From positions 124,001-188,000 of the forward strand of contig CAWAGF010000005.1 in the NCBI GenBank assembly GCA_963781675.1: a stretch of 64,000 nucleotides of DNA, read 5' to 3'. This DNA is from SCTD01 sp963781675 (GTDB lineage: Bacteria > Actinomycetota > Actinomycetes > Mycobacteriales > SCTD01). Each line of letters begins with the position of its first letter. The stretch's first letter is position 1. Of this stretch, positions 35,569 through 44,915 are shown piece by piece. The translations under genes and the position numbers were made by a program. Under the pieces are notes generated by a model. It was not told the origin of the DNA. It did no database searches and saw only the letters and a list, made by a program, of their open reading frames with translations.

Positions 35569-36006
35569 GCCGCGCGCCGGGACGCGCGGGCCAGCCGCTC
35601 GACCCGGGCCACCAGCAGCCGCGGCGTCAGCGCGCTGGACAGCCAGAGCGGCCCGACCGCGGGCCGGGCGAAGAGCCCGTCGACCACGACGGAGACCCGA
35701 CGTCGCTGCCGCCGTGCAGGGCCGGCAGTCACCTCGAAGGCCATCGTCTGCGCGACGCCGGGCGCGGTGTGCACGCGCAGCACGAGCCGGCTGCCCGGCA
35801 CCGCCTCGACCACGTCGATCGGCACCGCGACCCCGCCGACGCGGGCTCACGCCGACCAGCGCGCTGGCCGGTCGCGGCGGCTCCGCTGGGTGCCGCGCAC
35901 CCGGCGCAGGAACAGCTCGAACTCCGGCCAGCGCCGCGGCGCCCCGAGCACCTCCCAGACCTGCGCGGGCGACGCCGGCGTGCGCGCGCGGTGAGGCGAG
36001 CCTCAC
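35565..36006 (-). CDS. SRPBCC-family (polyketide cyclase-like) protein (frameshifted)
   Basis: Pieces in different frames make one about 147-aa SRPBCC domain: TPASPAQVWEVLGAPRRWPE and FELFLRRVRGT in one frame, then VPIDVVEAVPGSRLVLRVHT, MAFEVTAGPARRQRRRVSVV and GPLWLSSALTPRLLVARVER in another. Breaks lie within about 35835-35900 and probably also near the N-terminus (35960-36000). The GTG overlaps the metF stop by 4 nt. A hydrophobic-ligand-binding or coat-type role is all that can be said. Confidence 0.6.
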
Positions 36007-36870
36007 GCGGTCCTCAGCCCGAGGCGCTGACCAGATCTCGCGGGTGGCCGTGGAGCGGTTCAGGGTGATGAAGTGCAGGCCGGGCGCGCCCTCGGCGAGC
36101 AGCTGGTCGCACATGCGCGTCGCGGCGACGACGCCGATCTCGCGGACGGCCTCAGGGTCGTCCTCGACCGCGCGCAGCTCGGCGGCGAAGTCCGGCGGGG
36201 AACTCCGAGCCCATGAGCTGCGGTCATCCGGACGATCTGCTTGAGGTTCGTCACCGGCATGACGCCGGGGATGATCGGCACCTCGCAGCCGGTGGCCGCG
36301 ACGCGGTCGCGCAGCCGCAGGTAGTCCTCGATCCGGAAGAACATCTGGGTGATCGCGAAGTCGGCGCCGGCTCGGCACTTGTCGACGAAGCGGTCGACGT
36401 AGCTGTCGAAGTCCGGCGAGCGCGGGTGCTTCTCCGGGAAGGCCGCCACCCCGACGCAGAAGTCGCCGGAGGCCTTGACCAGCCGCACGAGCTCGTCGGC
36501 GTACTCCACGCCCTCGTCGTGCTTGACCCAGTCGGCCTGCGGGTCGCTGCCGGGCGGGTCTCCCCGCAGCGCGAGCACGTTGCGCACGCCTGCATCCGCG
36601 AACGAGCCGATGATCTGGCGCAGCTCGGCGACGGAGTGGTCGACGGCGGTGAGGTGCGCCAGCGGGTCGAGGGTGGTGTCGGTGGCGATGCGCTCGGTGA
36701 CGCGGATCGTGCCCTCGCGGTTGGAGCCGCCCGCGCCGTACGTCACGGACACGAAGTGCGGCTGCAGCGGCTCGAGCTGCGGATGCGCCTGCCAGAGCTG
36801 GCGCTCGCCCTCCTCCGTCTTCGGCGGGAAGAACTCGAACGAGAACGTGCCGCTCGCCGGTCGCGAGCAT
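36003..36870 (-). CDS. metF: Methylenetetrahydrofolate reductase (frameshifted)
   Basis: The reconstructed about 288-aa TIM-barrel enzyme has TFSFEFFPPKTEEGERQLWQ, VSVTYGAGGSNREGT, VRNVLALRGDPPGSDP, DFAITQMFFRIEDYLRLRDR, IIPGVMPVTNLKQIVRM, ATRMCDQLLAEGAPGLHFIT and LNRSTATREIW. It reduces 5,10-methylene-THF to 5-methyl-THF for methionine synthesis. Four frame changes are needed (near 36858, two in 36200-36226, and 36010-36016). The N-terminal start is uncertain because homologues begin about ten residues earlier. It is divergent from the GGPP synthase gene, as Rv2172c and Rv2173 are in Mycobacterium. Confidence 0.9.
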
Positions 36871-36940
36871 GTCCTTGATCGTCCGGCTCGCCCACCTGGT
36901 CAGGCTAGCGGCGCGGACCCCCGGAAGCCCTGCAGGTGCG

Positions 36941-36946
36941 TACGCT
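36941..36946 (+). promoter_or_regulatory. Candidate leaderless -10 before crtE
   Basis: TACGCT lies 8 nt before the ATG at 36955. The same hexamer stands at the same place before map and crtI in this window. Confidence 0.45.
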
Positions 36947-36954
36947 GCGAGCCC

Positions 36955-38026
36955 ATGAGCACTGACCCGCTCGACCAGCGCCGACCTGCGCCAGCGCGTC
37001 CAGAAGTCGCTGAACGCCTTCGTCGCGGGCCAGACGCCGTTCCTGGACGGCGATCAGCGAGGAGCTGAGCCCGCTCACCGACGCGCTCTCCGAGCTCATC
37101 GCCGGCGGCAAGCGGCTGCGCCCGGCGTTCTGCTACTGGGGCTACCGCGGCGCCGGGCGGCGAGGACGGCGAGCCGGTCGTCGACGCGGCCGCCGCGCTC
37201 GAGCTGTTCCAGGCCTGCGCCCTCATCCACGACGACGTCATGGACGGCAGCGACACCCGCCGCGGGCATGCCCGCCGTGCACCGCCGCTTCGCCAGCCTG
37301 CACCGCAGCGAGGCCTGGGTCGGCGACCCGGAGGCGTTCGGCACCGGTGCGGCGGTCCTGCTCGGCGACCTGTGCCTGGTCTGGTCCGACGAGATGCTCA
37401 GCCGCAGCGGCCTGCCCGGGGACCGGCTGCTGGCCGGCTGCCGCGTCTACGACGAGATGCGCACCGAGCTGATGGGCGGTCAGTACCTCGACCTGCTCGA
37501 GCAGGCCCGCGGCGGCGGCTCGGTCGAGCGGGCGCTGCGGGTGGCCCGCTACAAGAGCGCGAAGTACACGATCGAGAAGCCGCTGCACCTCGGCGCCGCC
37601 CTGGCCGGTGCCGACCAGGAGGTGCTGGACGGCTACTCCGGCTACGGGCTGCCGCTCGGCGAGGCGTTCCAGCTGCGCGACGACGTGCTCGGCGTGTTCG
37701 GCGACCCGTCGGTGACCGGCAAGCCCGCGGGCGACGACCTGCGCGAGGGCAAGCGCACGGCGCTCGTCGCGATGGCGCTGGAGACCGCGAGCAAGGCGCA
37801 GACCGCCGTCGTGCGCCGGCACCTGGGCGACCCGCACCTGTCGCCCGAGGGCGTCGCGCAGCTGCGCGGCGTGCTCGCGGAGACCGGGGCGCTGGCCCGG
37901 GTCGAGGCGCTGATCGACGAGCTGATGGACGACGCGCTGGCCGCCCTGCAGGCCGCGCCGGTGGCCGAGGACGCCCGTGCGGTCCTGGAGGGGCTGGCGA
38001 TCGCGGCCACCTGCCGCACCGTCTAG
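36955..38026 (+). CDS. crtE: Geranylgeranyl diphosphate synthase-type polyprenyl synthetase (5' part frameshifted)
   Basis: The trans-prenyltransferase (about 355 aa after correction) has the first aspartate-rich motif IHDDVMDGSDTRRG, the second LRDDVLGVFGD, and GGKRLRPAFCYWG. It condenses IPP with allylic diphosphates, probably to GGPP for carotenoids or other prenyl lipids. Four apparent single-base insertions break the first 315 nt (near 36979, 37049, 37158 and 37267); from 37268 the frame is clean. ATG choice: TACGCT eight nt upstream indicates a leaderless start. Confidence 0.88.
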
Positions 38027-38116
38027 CCCGGCGACTGCTTCTTCCCAGGCGTACACCGCTGTCGGGTCACGGCCTGCTGCGCGCCGATCACACCGTGCAG
38101 GGCAGCCGCGGCTGGA

Positions 38117-38122
38117 TACGCT
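38117..38122 (+). promoter_or_regulatory. Candidate leaderless -10 before map
   Basis: TACGCT lies 7 nt before the ATG at 38130, with no ribosome-binding site. No clear -35 is visible. Confidence 0.45.
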
Positions 38123-38129
38123 GTGCCGG

Positions 38130-39128
38130 ATGACCAGCCCCACCCTCGCGGCGAACGACCCCTGCTGGTGCGGCAGCGGCCGTCGCTACAAGCGCTGCCA
38201 CCGGGTCGCCGACCTCGACCCCGAGCGCGCCGCCGCCGAGCAGGCGCGCCGCGAGGAGCAGGAGCGCCTGGCCGCCGCCTACGTCCGACCCGGCCGGCTG
38301 TCCCCCCGGCGCGAGGTGCCGGCCCACATCCCCCGGCCCGACTACGCGCTCGACAAGCACGGTCGGCCCAAGCACCGCGACAGCGGCCGGCCCAAGGACG
38401 CCGAGACGCTCGCGCTCATGCGCGTCGCAGGCCGGGCCGCCGCCGAGGTGCTCCAGGAGGTCGGCGCTGCCGTCCGCCCCGGCATCACCACCGACGAGCT
38501 CGACGCGGTCGCGCACGAGGCGTGCCTCGCCCGCGGCGGCTACCCCTCGCCGCTGGGCTACAACGGCTTCCCCAAGTCGCTGTGCACCAGCGTCAACGAG
38601 GTCATCTGCCACGGCATCCCGGACTCGACCGTCCTCAAGGGCGGCGACATCGTCAACTGCGACGTGACGATCTACACGGGCGGGGTGCACGGCGACACCA
38701 ACGCGACCTTCCTCGTCGGCGAGGTCGACGAGGCCTCCCGCCGGCTCGTGGACGTCACCCGCCGCTCGCTCGAGGTGGGCATCGAGGCCGTACGACCCGG
38801 TGCGCGGGTGCGCGACATCGGCCGGGCGATCCAGACCTACGCCGAGGGCGAGGGGTACGGCGTCATCCGGGCGTTCGTCGGCCACGGGATCGGCCGGACC
38901 TTCCACAGCGACCCGCAGGTCTTCCACTACGACAACCCGGCGGCGCGCGGGGTGCTCGAGCCCGGGATGACGTTCACCATCGAGCCGATGATCAGCATCG
39001 GGGACTGGCACCACGTCCTCTGGGACGACGGCTGGACCGCTGTGACGGCCGACCGGTCCCGGACGGCGCAGTTCGAGCACACGCTGGTGGTCACGGACGA
39101 CGGCGCGGAGATCCTGACTCAGCTGTAG
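38130..39128 (+). CDS. map: Methionine aminopeptidase type I with N-terminal SEC-C zinc motif
   Basis: The 332-aa enzyme removes initiator Met from nascent proteins. It starts with a SEC-C-like zinc motif (CWCGSGRRYKRCH, residues 11-23), then a linker, then the pita-bread fold with CHGIPDSTVL, the metal ligands in NCDVTIYTGGVHGDTNATFL, the His in VGHGIGRTFHSDPQ, FTIEPMI and FEHTLVV. SEC-C is found on many actinobacterial and plastid MetAPs and may dock to the ribosome. The start is leaderless-like. Confidence 0.95.
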   Translation: MTSPTLAANDPCWCGSGRRYKRCHRVADLDPERAAAEQARREEQERLAAAYVRPGRLSPRREVPAHIPRPDYALDKHGRPKHRDSGRPKDAETLALMRVAGRAAAEVLQEVGAAVRPGITTDELDAVAHEACLARGGYPSPLGYNGFPKSLCTSVNEVICHGIPDSTVLKGGDIVNCDVTIYTGGVHGDTNATFLVGEVDEASRRLVDVTRRSLEVGIEAVRPGARVRDIGRAIQTYAEGEGYGVIRAFVGHGIGRTFHSDPQVFHYDNPAARGVLEPGMTFTIEPMISIGDWHHVLWDDGWTAVTADRSRTAQFEHTLVVTDDGAEILTQL

Positions 39129-39144
39129 GTCCGGTCGCGCTTCA

Positions 39145-39169
39145 CGACAGAAGCCGCTTGGGCCTGTCG
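39145..39169. terminator. Weak hairpin between convergent map and acylase genes
   Basis: CGACAG at 39145-39150 and CTGTCG at 39164-39169 form a 6-bp stem in the 59-nt convergent gap. It has no T-run and a long loop. Confidence 0.2.
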
Positions 39170-39187
39170 CTGCGCTCCCTTACGGCC

Positions 39188-41917
39188 CTACGCGACGTCC
39201 GTCGTTCCGCGCTCCCTCCTGCGGCGCCACGCCCACGTCGCCAGGAGCGCGACGGCCGCGATTGCGGGCAGCGCGGAGGGGCCGGTCGCCGGGAGGGCGG
39301 CGTTGGTCGGGCGTGGGGCCGTCGGGGGCTGGGCGGTCGACGGAGCCACTGCTGCCTTGGTGAAGGCGATGACGTGGAGCCAGGAGCCGCGGTCCATGTA
39401 GGGCATGGTCAGGGACGGGCCGATGACGCCGGTGAGGGACTTGATGGGGCGGCGCTCGTGGGGGGCGCGCCAGGTGGCCGGGTCGGCGCCGTACTGCTGG
39501 GTGAGCGCGGCGATGCTCGTGTCGAGGGCGGCGAGCATCGCGGCGGCCGGGGTGCGGCCGGCGAGGTAGTCGCGGGACGGCGTCAGGGCGCTGCGCGAGG
39601 GGTTCAGCACGCGCAGGACGAGGTTGTCGGCCGGTGAGGCGTCGTAGACGTGGCTGGCGACGAAGTCGCTCTGCAGCACGAGCTCCTTCGGCAGGGACGC
39701 CAGGACCTCGTCGCGCAGGTCGTCCATGTAGCGCATCCACAGCGTCTTGGCGGGGCCGTCGGTGACGGTCTCGTCGGTGTACTCCCCCGCGGAGGTGCCG
39801 GCGCGCGGGCCGTACGTCGTGCCGTCCCAGGCCGTGAGGAGCGCGATCGCCGCGCGCTGCTGCCCCGTCCGCGGCGTCAAAGCGGTGAGCATTCCCTTGA
39901 ACTCCGGCACCCGCTGGTCGGAGTTGCCGAGGCGGTACTCCGTGGTGCGCAGCGCCTCCGGCGACATCCGCGGCTGGGCGGCGAGCAGGCGCTGGATGAC
40001 GCCGATCCGGCCGGCCTTGCCGGCGGAGCGGCTCGAGGCGGGTTCGAGGAACTCGTCGATCCAGCCGGTCGCCGGCTTGTTGTTCCAGTTCGCGAGGTAG
40101 CCGACGGCGGGGTCGACGGCGTGCGGCATCCGGTCGAAGGGCACGTAGCCGCGCTGGTCGTGCTCGCCCGTGCCGGGCGCCGGGAAGCGGCTGTCCCACG
40201 AGGTGCTGCGCCGCGGGAACAGGCCCGGGTGCCAGTAGGCGATGTGGCCGTCCGCGTCGGCGTAGACGGTGTTCTCGTTCCAGGTCACCATCCGCATGCC
40301 CTGCTCGAACTCCGCCAGGGTGTCGGCGCGGTTCCACTGCAGGATGCCGTTCACCGTGTCGAGCTCGCGGCGGTACATCGCGTACTGCACGGAGCGCGCC
40401 CTGGTGCCGTCCTCCGAGTAGGCGACGACCGGGCCGTGGACGGTGCGGCAGACCTCGACCTCCTCGGTGAAGACGGCCGGGCCGGCAGGGACGCCCTGGG
40501 GCGCCTGGCGGTACGGGATGACCTCCTGGCGGCAGTCGGCCCGCTTCCAGGTCCCCTGGTGGAGGTACTCGAGGACGCCGTCGGTGCGGCGGACCGTCTC
40601 GATGAAGCTGTCGATCGTCTTGCTGTTGCCGGTGGTCAGGCCCCAGGCGACCCGGCTGCCGTAGCCGATGCCGACCGTGGGCAGGCCCGGGACGGTCGAG
40701 CCGCGCGCGTCGTAGCCGCCGCCGTGGACCTCCACCTCCCACAGCTGGGTCGGGTAGGAGTAGCCGAGCTGCGGGCCGCTGACGAGCATCGCGCCGCCGG
40801 TGGTGGTGCGCTCCGGCGCGACGGCGAAGGAGTACGACCCGCCGTGCAGGCCCTTGCCCCAGGCGACGAGCGTGGCGGCGACGCTGTCCATGCTGGCCTG
40901 CACGAGCGGCGGCAGGCCCACCCCGGTCGGGACGGTCGGCTCCGGGTAGGCGCCGGTGCCCGGGCCGGAGGCGAGCTCCTTCGGCAGGCCCAGGGCGTAC
41001 TCCGCGCTCCTGCGCAGCACCGCGTCGCGCTGCGCCGCGGGCACGACGGCGTTGTCGAAGCGGCCCTCCTCCGTCGGCACCGTCACGGTGGCCTTCTCGT
41101 CGGACTGCCAGCGCAGGTCGGTGAACGCGCCGAGGCCGGTCAGCCCGCCCAGCGTGCGCAGCGCCTCGACCTCGCGGAACTCGTCGCCGCCGGCCGCGGC
41201 GACCGTGCGGGTCAGCAGCACGCCGCCGGCGAGCGAGTCGGTGACCGTCCAGCGGGCCGGCAGCGTCGAGAGCAGGGCGTACTCCGCCGGCAGGTCCGTC
41301 GGGGTCGTCCGAACGTGCTGGATCCACGCGTCGATGCCGGCGGCGTAGCCCTCGACCGCGTCCTTGGACGCCTGCGGCAGCGCGGCGAACATCGCGTCGT
41401 AGTCGGCCTGCGAGTAGGTCAGCGTGCGCTGCTGGACGTCGACCGGGACCCCGCTCGGGCCGACCAGCTCGGCGTAGGTGCCGCGCCCGAGGCGGCGCAC
41501 CGCGTCGGCCAGGAACAGCCGCTGCTGGCCCGCCGCGTACCCCGTGCCGTACCAGACGTCGTAGCCCGAGTCGCCGTAGACCTGCTTGACGCCCTTGTCG
41601 TCCTCGTAGATCCGGACGCCCTCCTTGGGCTCCTCCGGGGTGCCTACGGGCGCCGTGAAGCGGCCGTCCTTGAGGTCGCCGTCCCAGAACATCTCGCGCT
41701 GGTCGTCGACGTGCTCGCCGTACTGGCCGGGGTCCATCGTGGCGCGACCACGGGCCTCGCCGGCCACGGAGATGAAGCCGCTGTTGCCGGGCGGCAGCGC
41801 CGTGCCGACCTGCGCCGGCTGTGCGGGCGGGGTGTCCTGGGCCAGCGCGGGCGAGGCGGTGCCGGCGAGCAGCCCGGTGGCGAGCAGGAGGGCAGCGGGA
41901 AGACGAAGGTGCAGCAC
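39188..41917 (-). CDS. Penicillin acylase-family Ntn hydrolase with LPxTG sorting signal
   Basis: The 909-aa preproprotein has a signal peptide (residues 1-26, ending ALAQ), an alpha domain, a probable autocatalytic site GLHGGSYSFAV with nucleophile Ser at about 361, and a beta domain including LWEVEVHGGGYDARGSTVPG, VAWGLTTGNSKTIDSFIE and a FLEPASS region. The C-terminus is LPATG (about 875), a hydrophobic stretch and RRRRERG: a sortase anchor. Relatives cleave N-acyl amide bonds (penicillins, acyl-homoserine lactones, lipopeptides). A wall-anchored acylase acting on extracellular amides is likely. It is divergent from crtI. Confidence 0.87.
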   Translation of the reverse strand: MLHLRLPAALLLATGLLAGTASPALAQDTPPAQPAQVGTALPPGNSGFISVAGEARGRATMDPGQYGEHVDDQREMFWDGDLKDGRFTAPVGTPEEPKEGVRIYEDDKGVKQVYGDSGYDVWYGTGYAAGQQRLFLADAVRRLGRGTYAELVGPSGVPVDVQQRTLTYSQADYDAMFAALPQASKDAVEGYAAGIDAWIQHVRTTPTDLPAEYALLSTLPARWTVTDSLAGGVLLTRTVAAAGGDEFREVEALRTLGGLTGLGAFTDLRWQSDEKATVTVPTEEGRFDNAVVPAAQRDAVLRRSAEYALGLPKELASGPGTGAYPEPTVPTGVGLPPLVQASMDSVAATLVAWGKGLHGGSYSFAVAPERTTTGGAMLVSGPQLGYSYPTQLWEVEVHGGGYDARGSTVPGLPTVGIGYGSRVAWGLTTGNSKTIDSFIETVRRTDGVLEYLHQGTWKRADCRQEVIPYRQAPQGVPAGPAVFTEEVEVCRTVHGPVVAYSEDGTRARSVQYAMYRRELDTVNGILQWNRADTLAEFEQGMRMVTWNENTVYADADGHIAYWHPGLFPRRSTSWDSRFPAPGTGEHDQRGYVPFDRMPHAVDPAVGYLANWNNKPATGWIDEFLEPASSRSAGKAGRIGVIQRLLAAQPRMSPEALRTTEYRLGNSDQRVPEFKGMLTALTPRTGQQRAAIALLTAWDGTTYGPRAGTSAGEYTDETVTDGPAKTLWMRYMDDLRDEVLASLPKELVLQSDFVASHVYDASPADNLVLRVLNPSRSALTPSRDYLAGRTPAAAMLAALDTSIAALTQQYGADPATWRAPHERRPIKSLTGVIGPSLTMPYMDRGSWLHVIAFTKAAVAPSTAQPPTAPRPTNAALPATGPSALPAIAAVALLATWAWRRRRERGTTDVA

Positions 41918-41986
41918 CCGTGCATCTTCGCCCTACGGCGCCCGCTGTCCTGCCCTTTCCAGGAAGCCGGGCCGCGCCGGCCGCCC

Positions 41987-41992
41987 TACGCT
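41987..41992 (+). promoter_or_regulatory. Candidate leaderless -10 before crtI
   Basis: TACGCT lies 6 nt before the ATG at 41999, without a ribosome-binding site. Confidence 0.4.
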
Positions 41993-41998
41993 CGGGCC

Positions 41999-43507
41999 AT
42001 GAGGACCGTCCCGGGCAGGACCGACCGCGTCGTGATCGTCGGAGCCGGGCTGGCGGGGCTGTCCGCGGCGCTGCGCCTGGCCGGTGCCGGCCGCGAGGTG
42101 ACGGTGCTGGAGAAGGCCGAGGTGCCCGGCGGCCGCAACGGCCTGCTCGAGCGGGACGGCTACCGCTTCGACACCGGGCCGACCGTGCTGACGATGCCGG
42201 ACCTGATCGCCGACGCGCTGGACTGCGTCGGCGAGCGGATGGAGGACTGGCTCGAGCTCGAGCCGGTCGACCCGCTCTACCGGGCGTACTACCCGGACGG
42301 CAGCACCCTCGACGTCAAGGCCGACGCCGGCGCGATGGCCGACGAGGTGGAGCGCGTCTGCGGACCGGCCGAGGCCAAGGGCTACCTGGAGTACGTCGAC
42401 TTCGTCTCCAAGCTCTACCGGTACGAGATGAAGGACTTCATCGACCGCAACATCGACTCGCCGCTGGACCTGCTGACGCCGAACCTCGCCCGGCTCGCGG
42501 CGATCGGCGGGTTCGGCCGGCTGGCGCCGAAGGTGGAGCAGTACCTCAAGGACCCGCGCACGCAGCGGGTGCTGTCGTTCCAGTCGATGTACGCCGGGCT
42601 GTCGCCGTACGACGCGCTCGCGATCTACGCGGTCATCGCCTACATGGACTCGGTCGCCGGGGTGTTCTTCCCCAAGGGCGGCATGCACGCGGTGCCGCGC
42701 GCGCTCGCGGGGGCGGCGGAGAAGCACGGCGTCGACCTGCGCTACGGCACGACCGTCAGCCGGGTGCTCGTGGAGCACGGCCGCGCGGTCGGCGTCGAGA
42801 CCGCCGACGGCGAGCGCATCCCGGCCGACGTCGTGGTGCTGAACCCCGACCTGCCGGTGGCCTACCGCGAGCTGCTGCCGCCCTCGGCGACGCCCGCGCG
42901 GGTGAAGTCGCTGACGTACAGCCCGTCCTGCTTCCTGCTGCTCGCCGGGTCGACCGCGTCGTACACGAAGATCGCCCACCACAACATCCACTTCGGCCGG
43001 TCGTGGCGCGGGGTGTTCGACGAGCTGATCGACCAGAAGTCGCTGATGAGCGACCCGTCGATCCTCGTCACCAACCCCACGCACAGCGACCCGTCGCTGG
43101 CGCCGGACGGCAAGCAGATCTACTACGTGCTGCTCCCGACGCCGAACACCAGCGCCGGCATCGACTGGGACGTCGTCGGCCCGCGCTACCGCGACGAGGC
43201 GGTCGCCCGGCTGGAGGGGCTCGGCTACGTGGGGTTCGGCGACGGCATCGAGGTCGAGGACGTCACGACGCCGGCCGACTGGCAGCGGCGCGGCATGGAG
43301 CAGGGCGCGCCGTTCGCGGCCGCGCACTCGTTCTTCCAGACCGGGCCGTTCCGGCCCACCAACCTCGCGCCGAAGGTCGACGGCGTGGTGTTCGCCGGCT
43401 CCGGCACCCAGCCGGGCGTCGGCGTGCCGATGGTGCTCATCAGCGGCCGGCTGGCCGCGGAGCGGATCCTCGGCAAGGACAAGACCTACCGCAGCCGCGC
43501 CCTGTGA
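41999..43507 (+). CDS. crtI: Phytoene desaturase
   Basis: The 502-aa flavoprotein has the FAD fold VVIVGAGLAGLSAALRLAGA at residues 11-30, YRFDTGPTVLTMPDL and the C-terminal desaturase signature VVFAGSGTQPGVGVPMVLIS followed by GRLAAE. It desaturates phytoene to lycopene, with further steps possible. It stands alone, 81 nt from the divergent acylase gene and 117 nt from mptB. Confidence 0.9.
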   Translation: MRTVPGRTDRVVIVGAGLAGLSAALRLAGAGREVTVLEKAEVPGGRNGLLERDGYRFDTGPTVLTMPDLIADALDCVGERMEDWLELEPVDPLYRAYYPDGSTLDVKADAGAMADEVERVCGPAEAKGYLEYVDFVSKLYRYEMKDFIDRNIDSPLDLLTPNLARLAAIGGFGRLAPKVEQYLKDPRTQRVLSFQSMYAGLSPYDALAIYAVIAYMDSVAGVFFPKGGMHAVPRALAGAAEKHGVDLRYGTTVSRVLVEHGRAVGVETADGERIPADVVVLNPDLPVAYRELLPPSATPARVKSLTYSPSCFLLLAGSTASYTKIAHHNIHFGRSWRGVFDELIDQKSLMSDPSILVTNPTHSDPSLAPDGKQIYYVLLPTPNTSAGIDWDVVGPRYRDEAVARLEGLGYVGFGDGIEVEDVTTPADWQRRGMEQGAPFAAAHSFFQTGPFRPTNLAPKVDGVVFAGSGTQPGVGVPMVLISGRLAAERILGKDKTYRSRAL

Positions 43508-43624
43508 GCGGAGCTGTCGGCGGTCGCCCCGCGACGTAGGAGCGGGCGCGTCAGTCGGCTGCGGAGCGAGCCACGTGGAGGTGGCGCCTCGCCGAGCCCT
43601 CCCCGCTCCTGACACGCTGATCGC

Positions 43625-44915
43625 ATGACCTCCCGCCGGCTGCTCGTCGCCGGCACGCTCGGCAGCGCGCTCGTCACGGTCGGCGGCTGGGGCAGCGGCG
43701 CGCTGCCGCCCGGGCAGGACGGCTACCGGTACGGCGGCGTCCTGGTGCTGCTCGGCGTCCTGCTGCTGTCCGCGGCCTGGTGGCGGCTGCGCTCCGGCGC
43801 GGGGCCGGCGGCAGCCTGCTGGGGCGCCCCGCTGCTGCTCGCCCCGCCCCTGTTCAGCCGGGACGCCTACGCCTACGTCGGGCAGGCCGCGCTGGTGGTC
43901 CGCGGGCTCGACCCCTACGACGGCGGCCCGGGGCAGCTCGACGGCCCGCTGGTGGACGGCGTGGACGACGTCTGGCGGCGACACGCCGTCGCCGTACGGG
44001 CCGCTGTGGCTCGGACTGGCCTCGCTGGTGGTGCGCGCCACCGGCGGGCACCTGCTCCCCGCGCTGGCCGGGATGCGGCTGCTGGCCGTCCTCGGGCTGC
44101 TGCTGGGCGCCTGGGCGCTGCACCGGCTCGGCGGCGAGCGGGCGCTGTGGCTCGGCGTCGCGAACCCCCTCGTGCTGCTGCACGTCGTCGGCGGGGCGCA
44201 CAACGAGGCGCTGATGCTCGGCCTGATGCTCGCCGGCCTGGCCGTGACGTCGTTGCCGCTGGCCGCGGTGCTGGTCACGCTCGGGGCACTGGTGAAGCTG
44301 CCGGCCGTCGCGGCGCTGCCCTTCCTGGTCGTCGCCGCCCCCCGGCGGGTGCTCCTGGCCGTCGTGCCCGCGGTGGCGACCGCGGTGGCCGTCTCGTACG
44401 GGACCGGTCTCGGCTGGGGCTGGCTCGGCACGCTGGACGCCGGCCGGGCCCGGCTGTCGCTGCTGTCCGTCACCACCGGGCTGGACCGGCTGCTGCCCGG
44501 CCCGTGGCCCGCGCTCGGCCTGCTGGCGGGAGCGGCGACGGCGGCCGCCCTGCTGTGGCGCAGCCCGCGCCTGGGGCCGCTGCGCGCGCTCGGGCTCGCC
44601 CTGCTGGTGGTCGCGCTGCTGCTGCCGGTCGTGCAGCCCTGGTACGTGCTGTGGGGGCTGCTCCCCCTCGCCGCCGTGGCCGGCCCGCGCCTCGCGGCGG
44701 GCCTCGGCGCCGGCTGCGTCGTCCTCGCGCTGCTCGTGGGCCCCAGCGGGCGGCACGTCGTGCGGCCGCCGCTCTACGGCCTGCCGATGGTGCTCGTGGT
44801 CGCGGGGGGCATGCTCGTGGGCCGCACGAGCAGGCTTCTGCCCGCCCGCGTCGAACAGGAAGAACAGGCACGATCCGCCCAGAGCACCTCCACCCAGCGC
44901 CCGGAGACCCCGTGA
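43625..44915 (+). CDS. MptB-like polyprenol-phosphate-mannose alpha-1,6-mannosyltransferase (frameshifted)
   Basis: The GT-C-type polytopic membrane protein (about 429 aa after correction) has about ten hydrophobic helices and the family motifs FSRDAYAYVGQAALVVRGLD with PYDGGP, WRDTPSPYGPLW, GGAHNEALMLGLMLAG and VVQPWYVLWGLLPL. It adds mannose from polyprenyl-phosphate-mannose in lipomannan-type glycolipid synthesis. One extra base near 43975-43981 shifts the frame within WRDTPSPYG. Its stop overlaps the next GTG by 4 nt. Confidence 0.75.

Noticed and set aside
39650..41998. Plus-strand frame antisense to the acylase, running into crtI
   Set aside because: Low-complexity Arg/Ala/Gly product with no motifs; conserved CrtI sequence starts only at the ATG at 41999.
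43539..43609. Inverted repeat GGAGCGGG / CCCGCTCC between crtI and mptB
   Set aside because: Eight-base arms 55 bp apart in very GC-rich DNA; too weak to call a terminator or operator.
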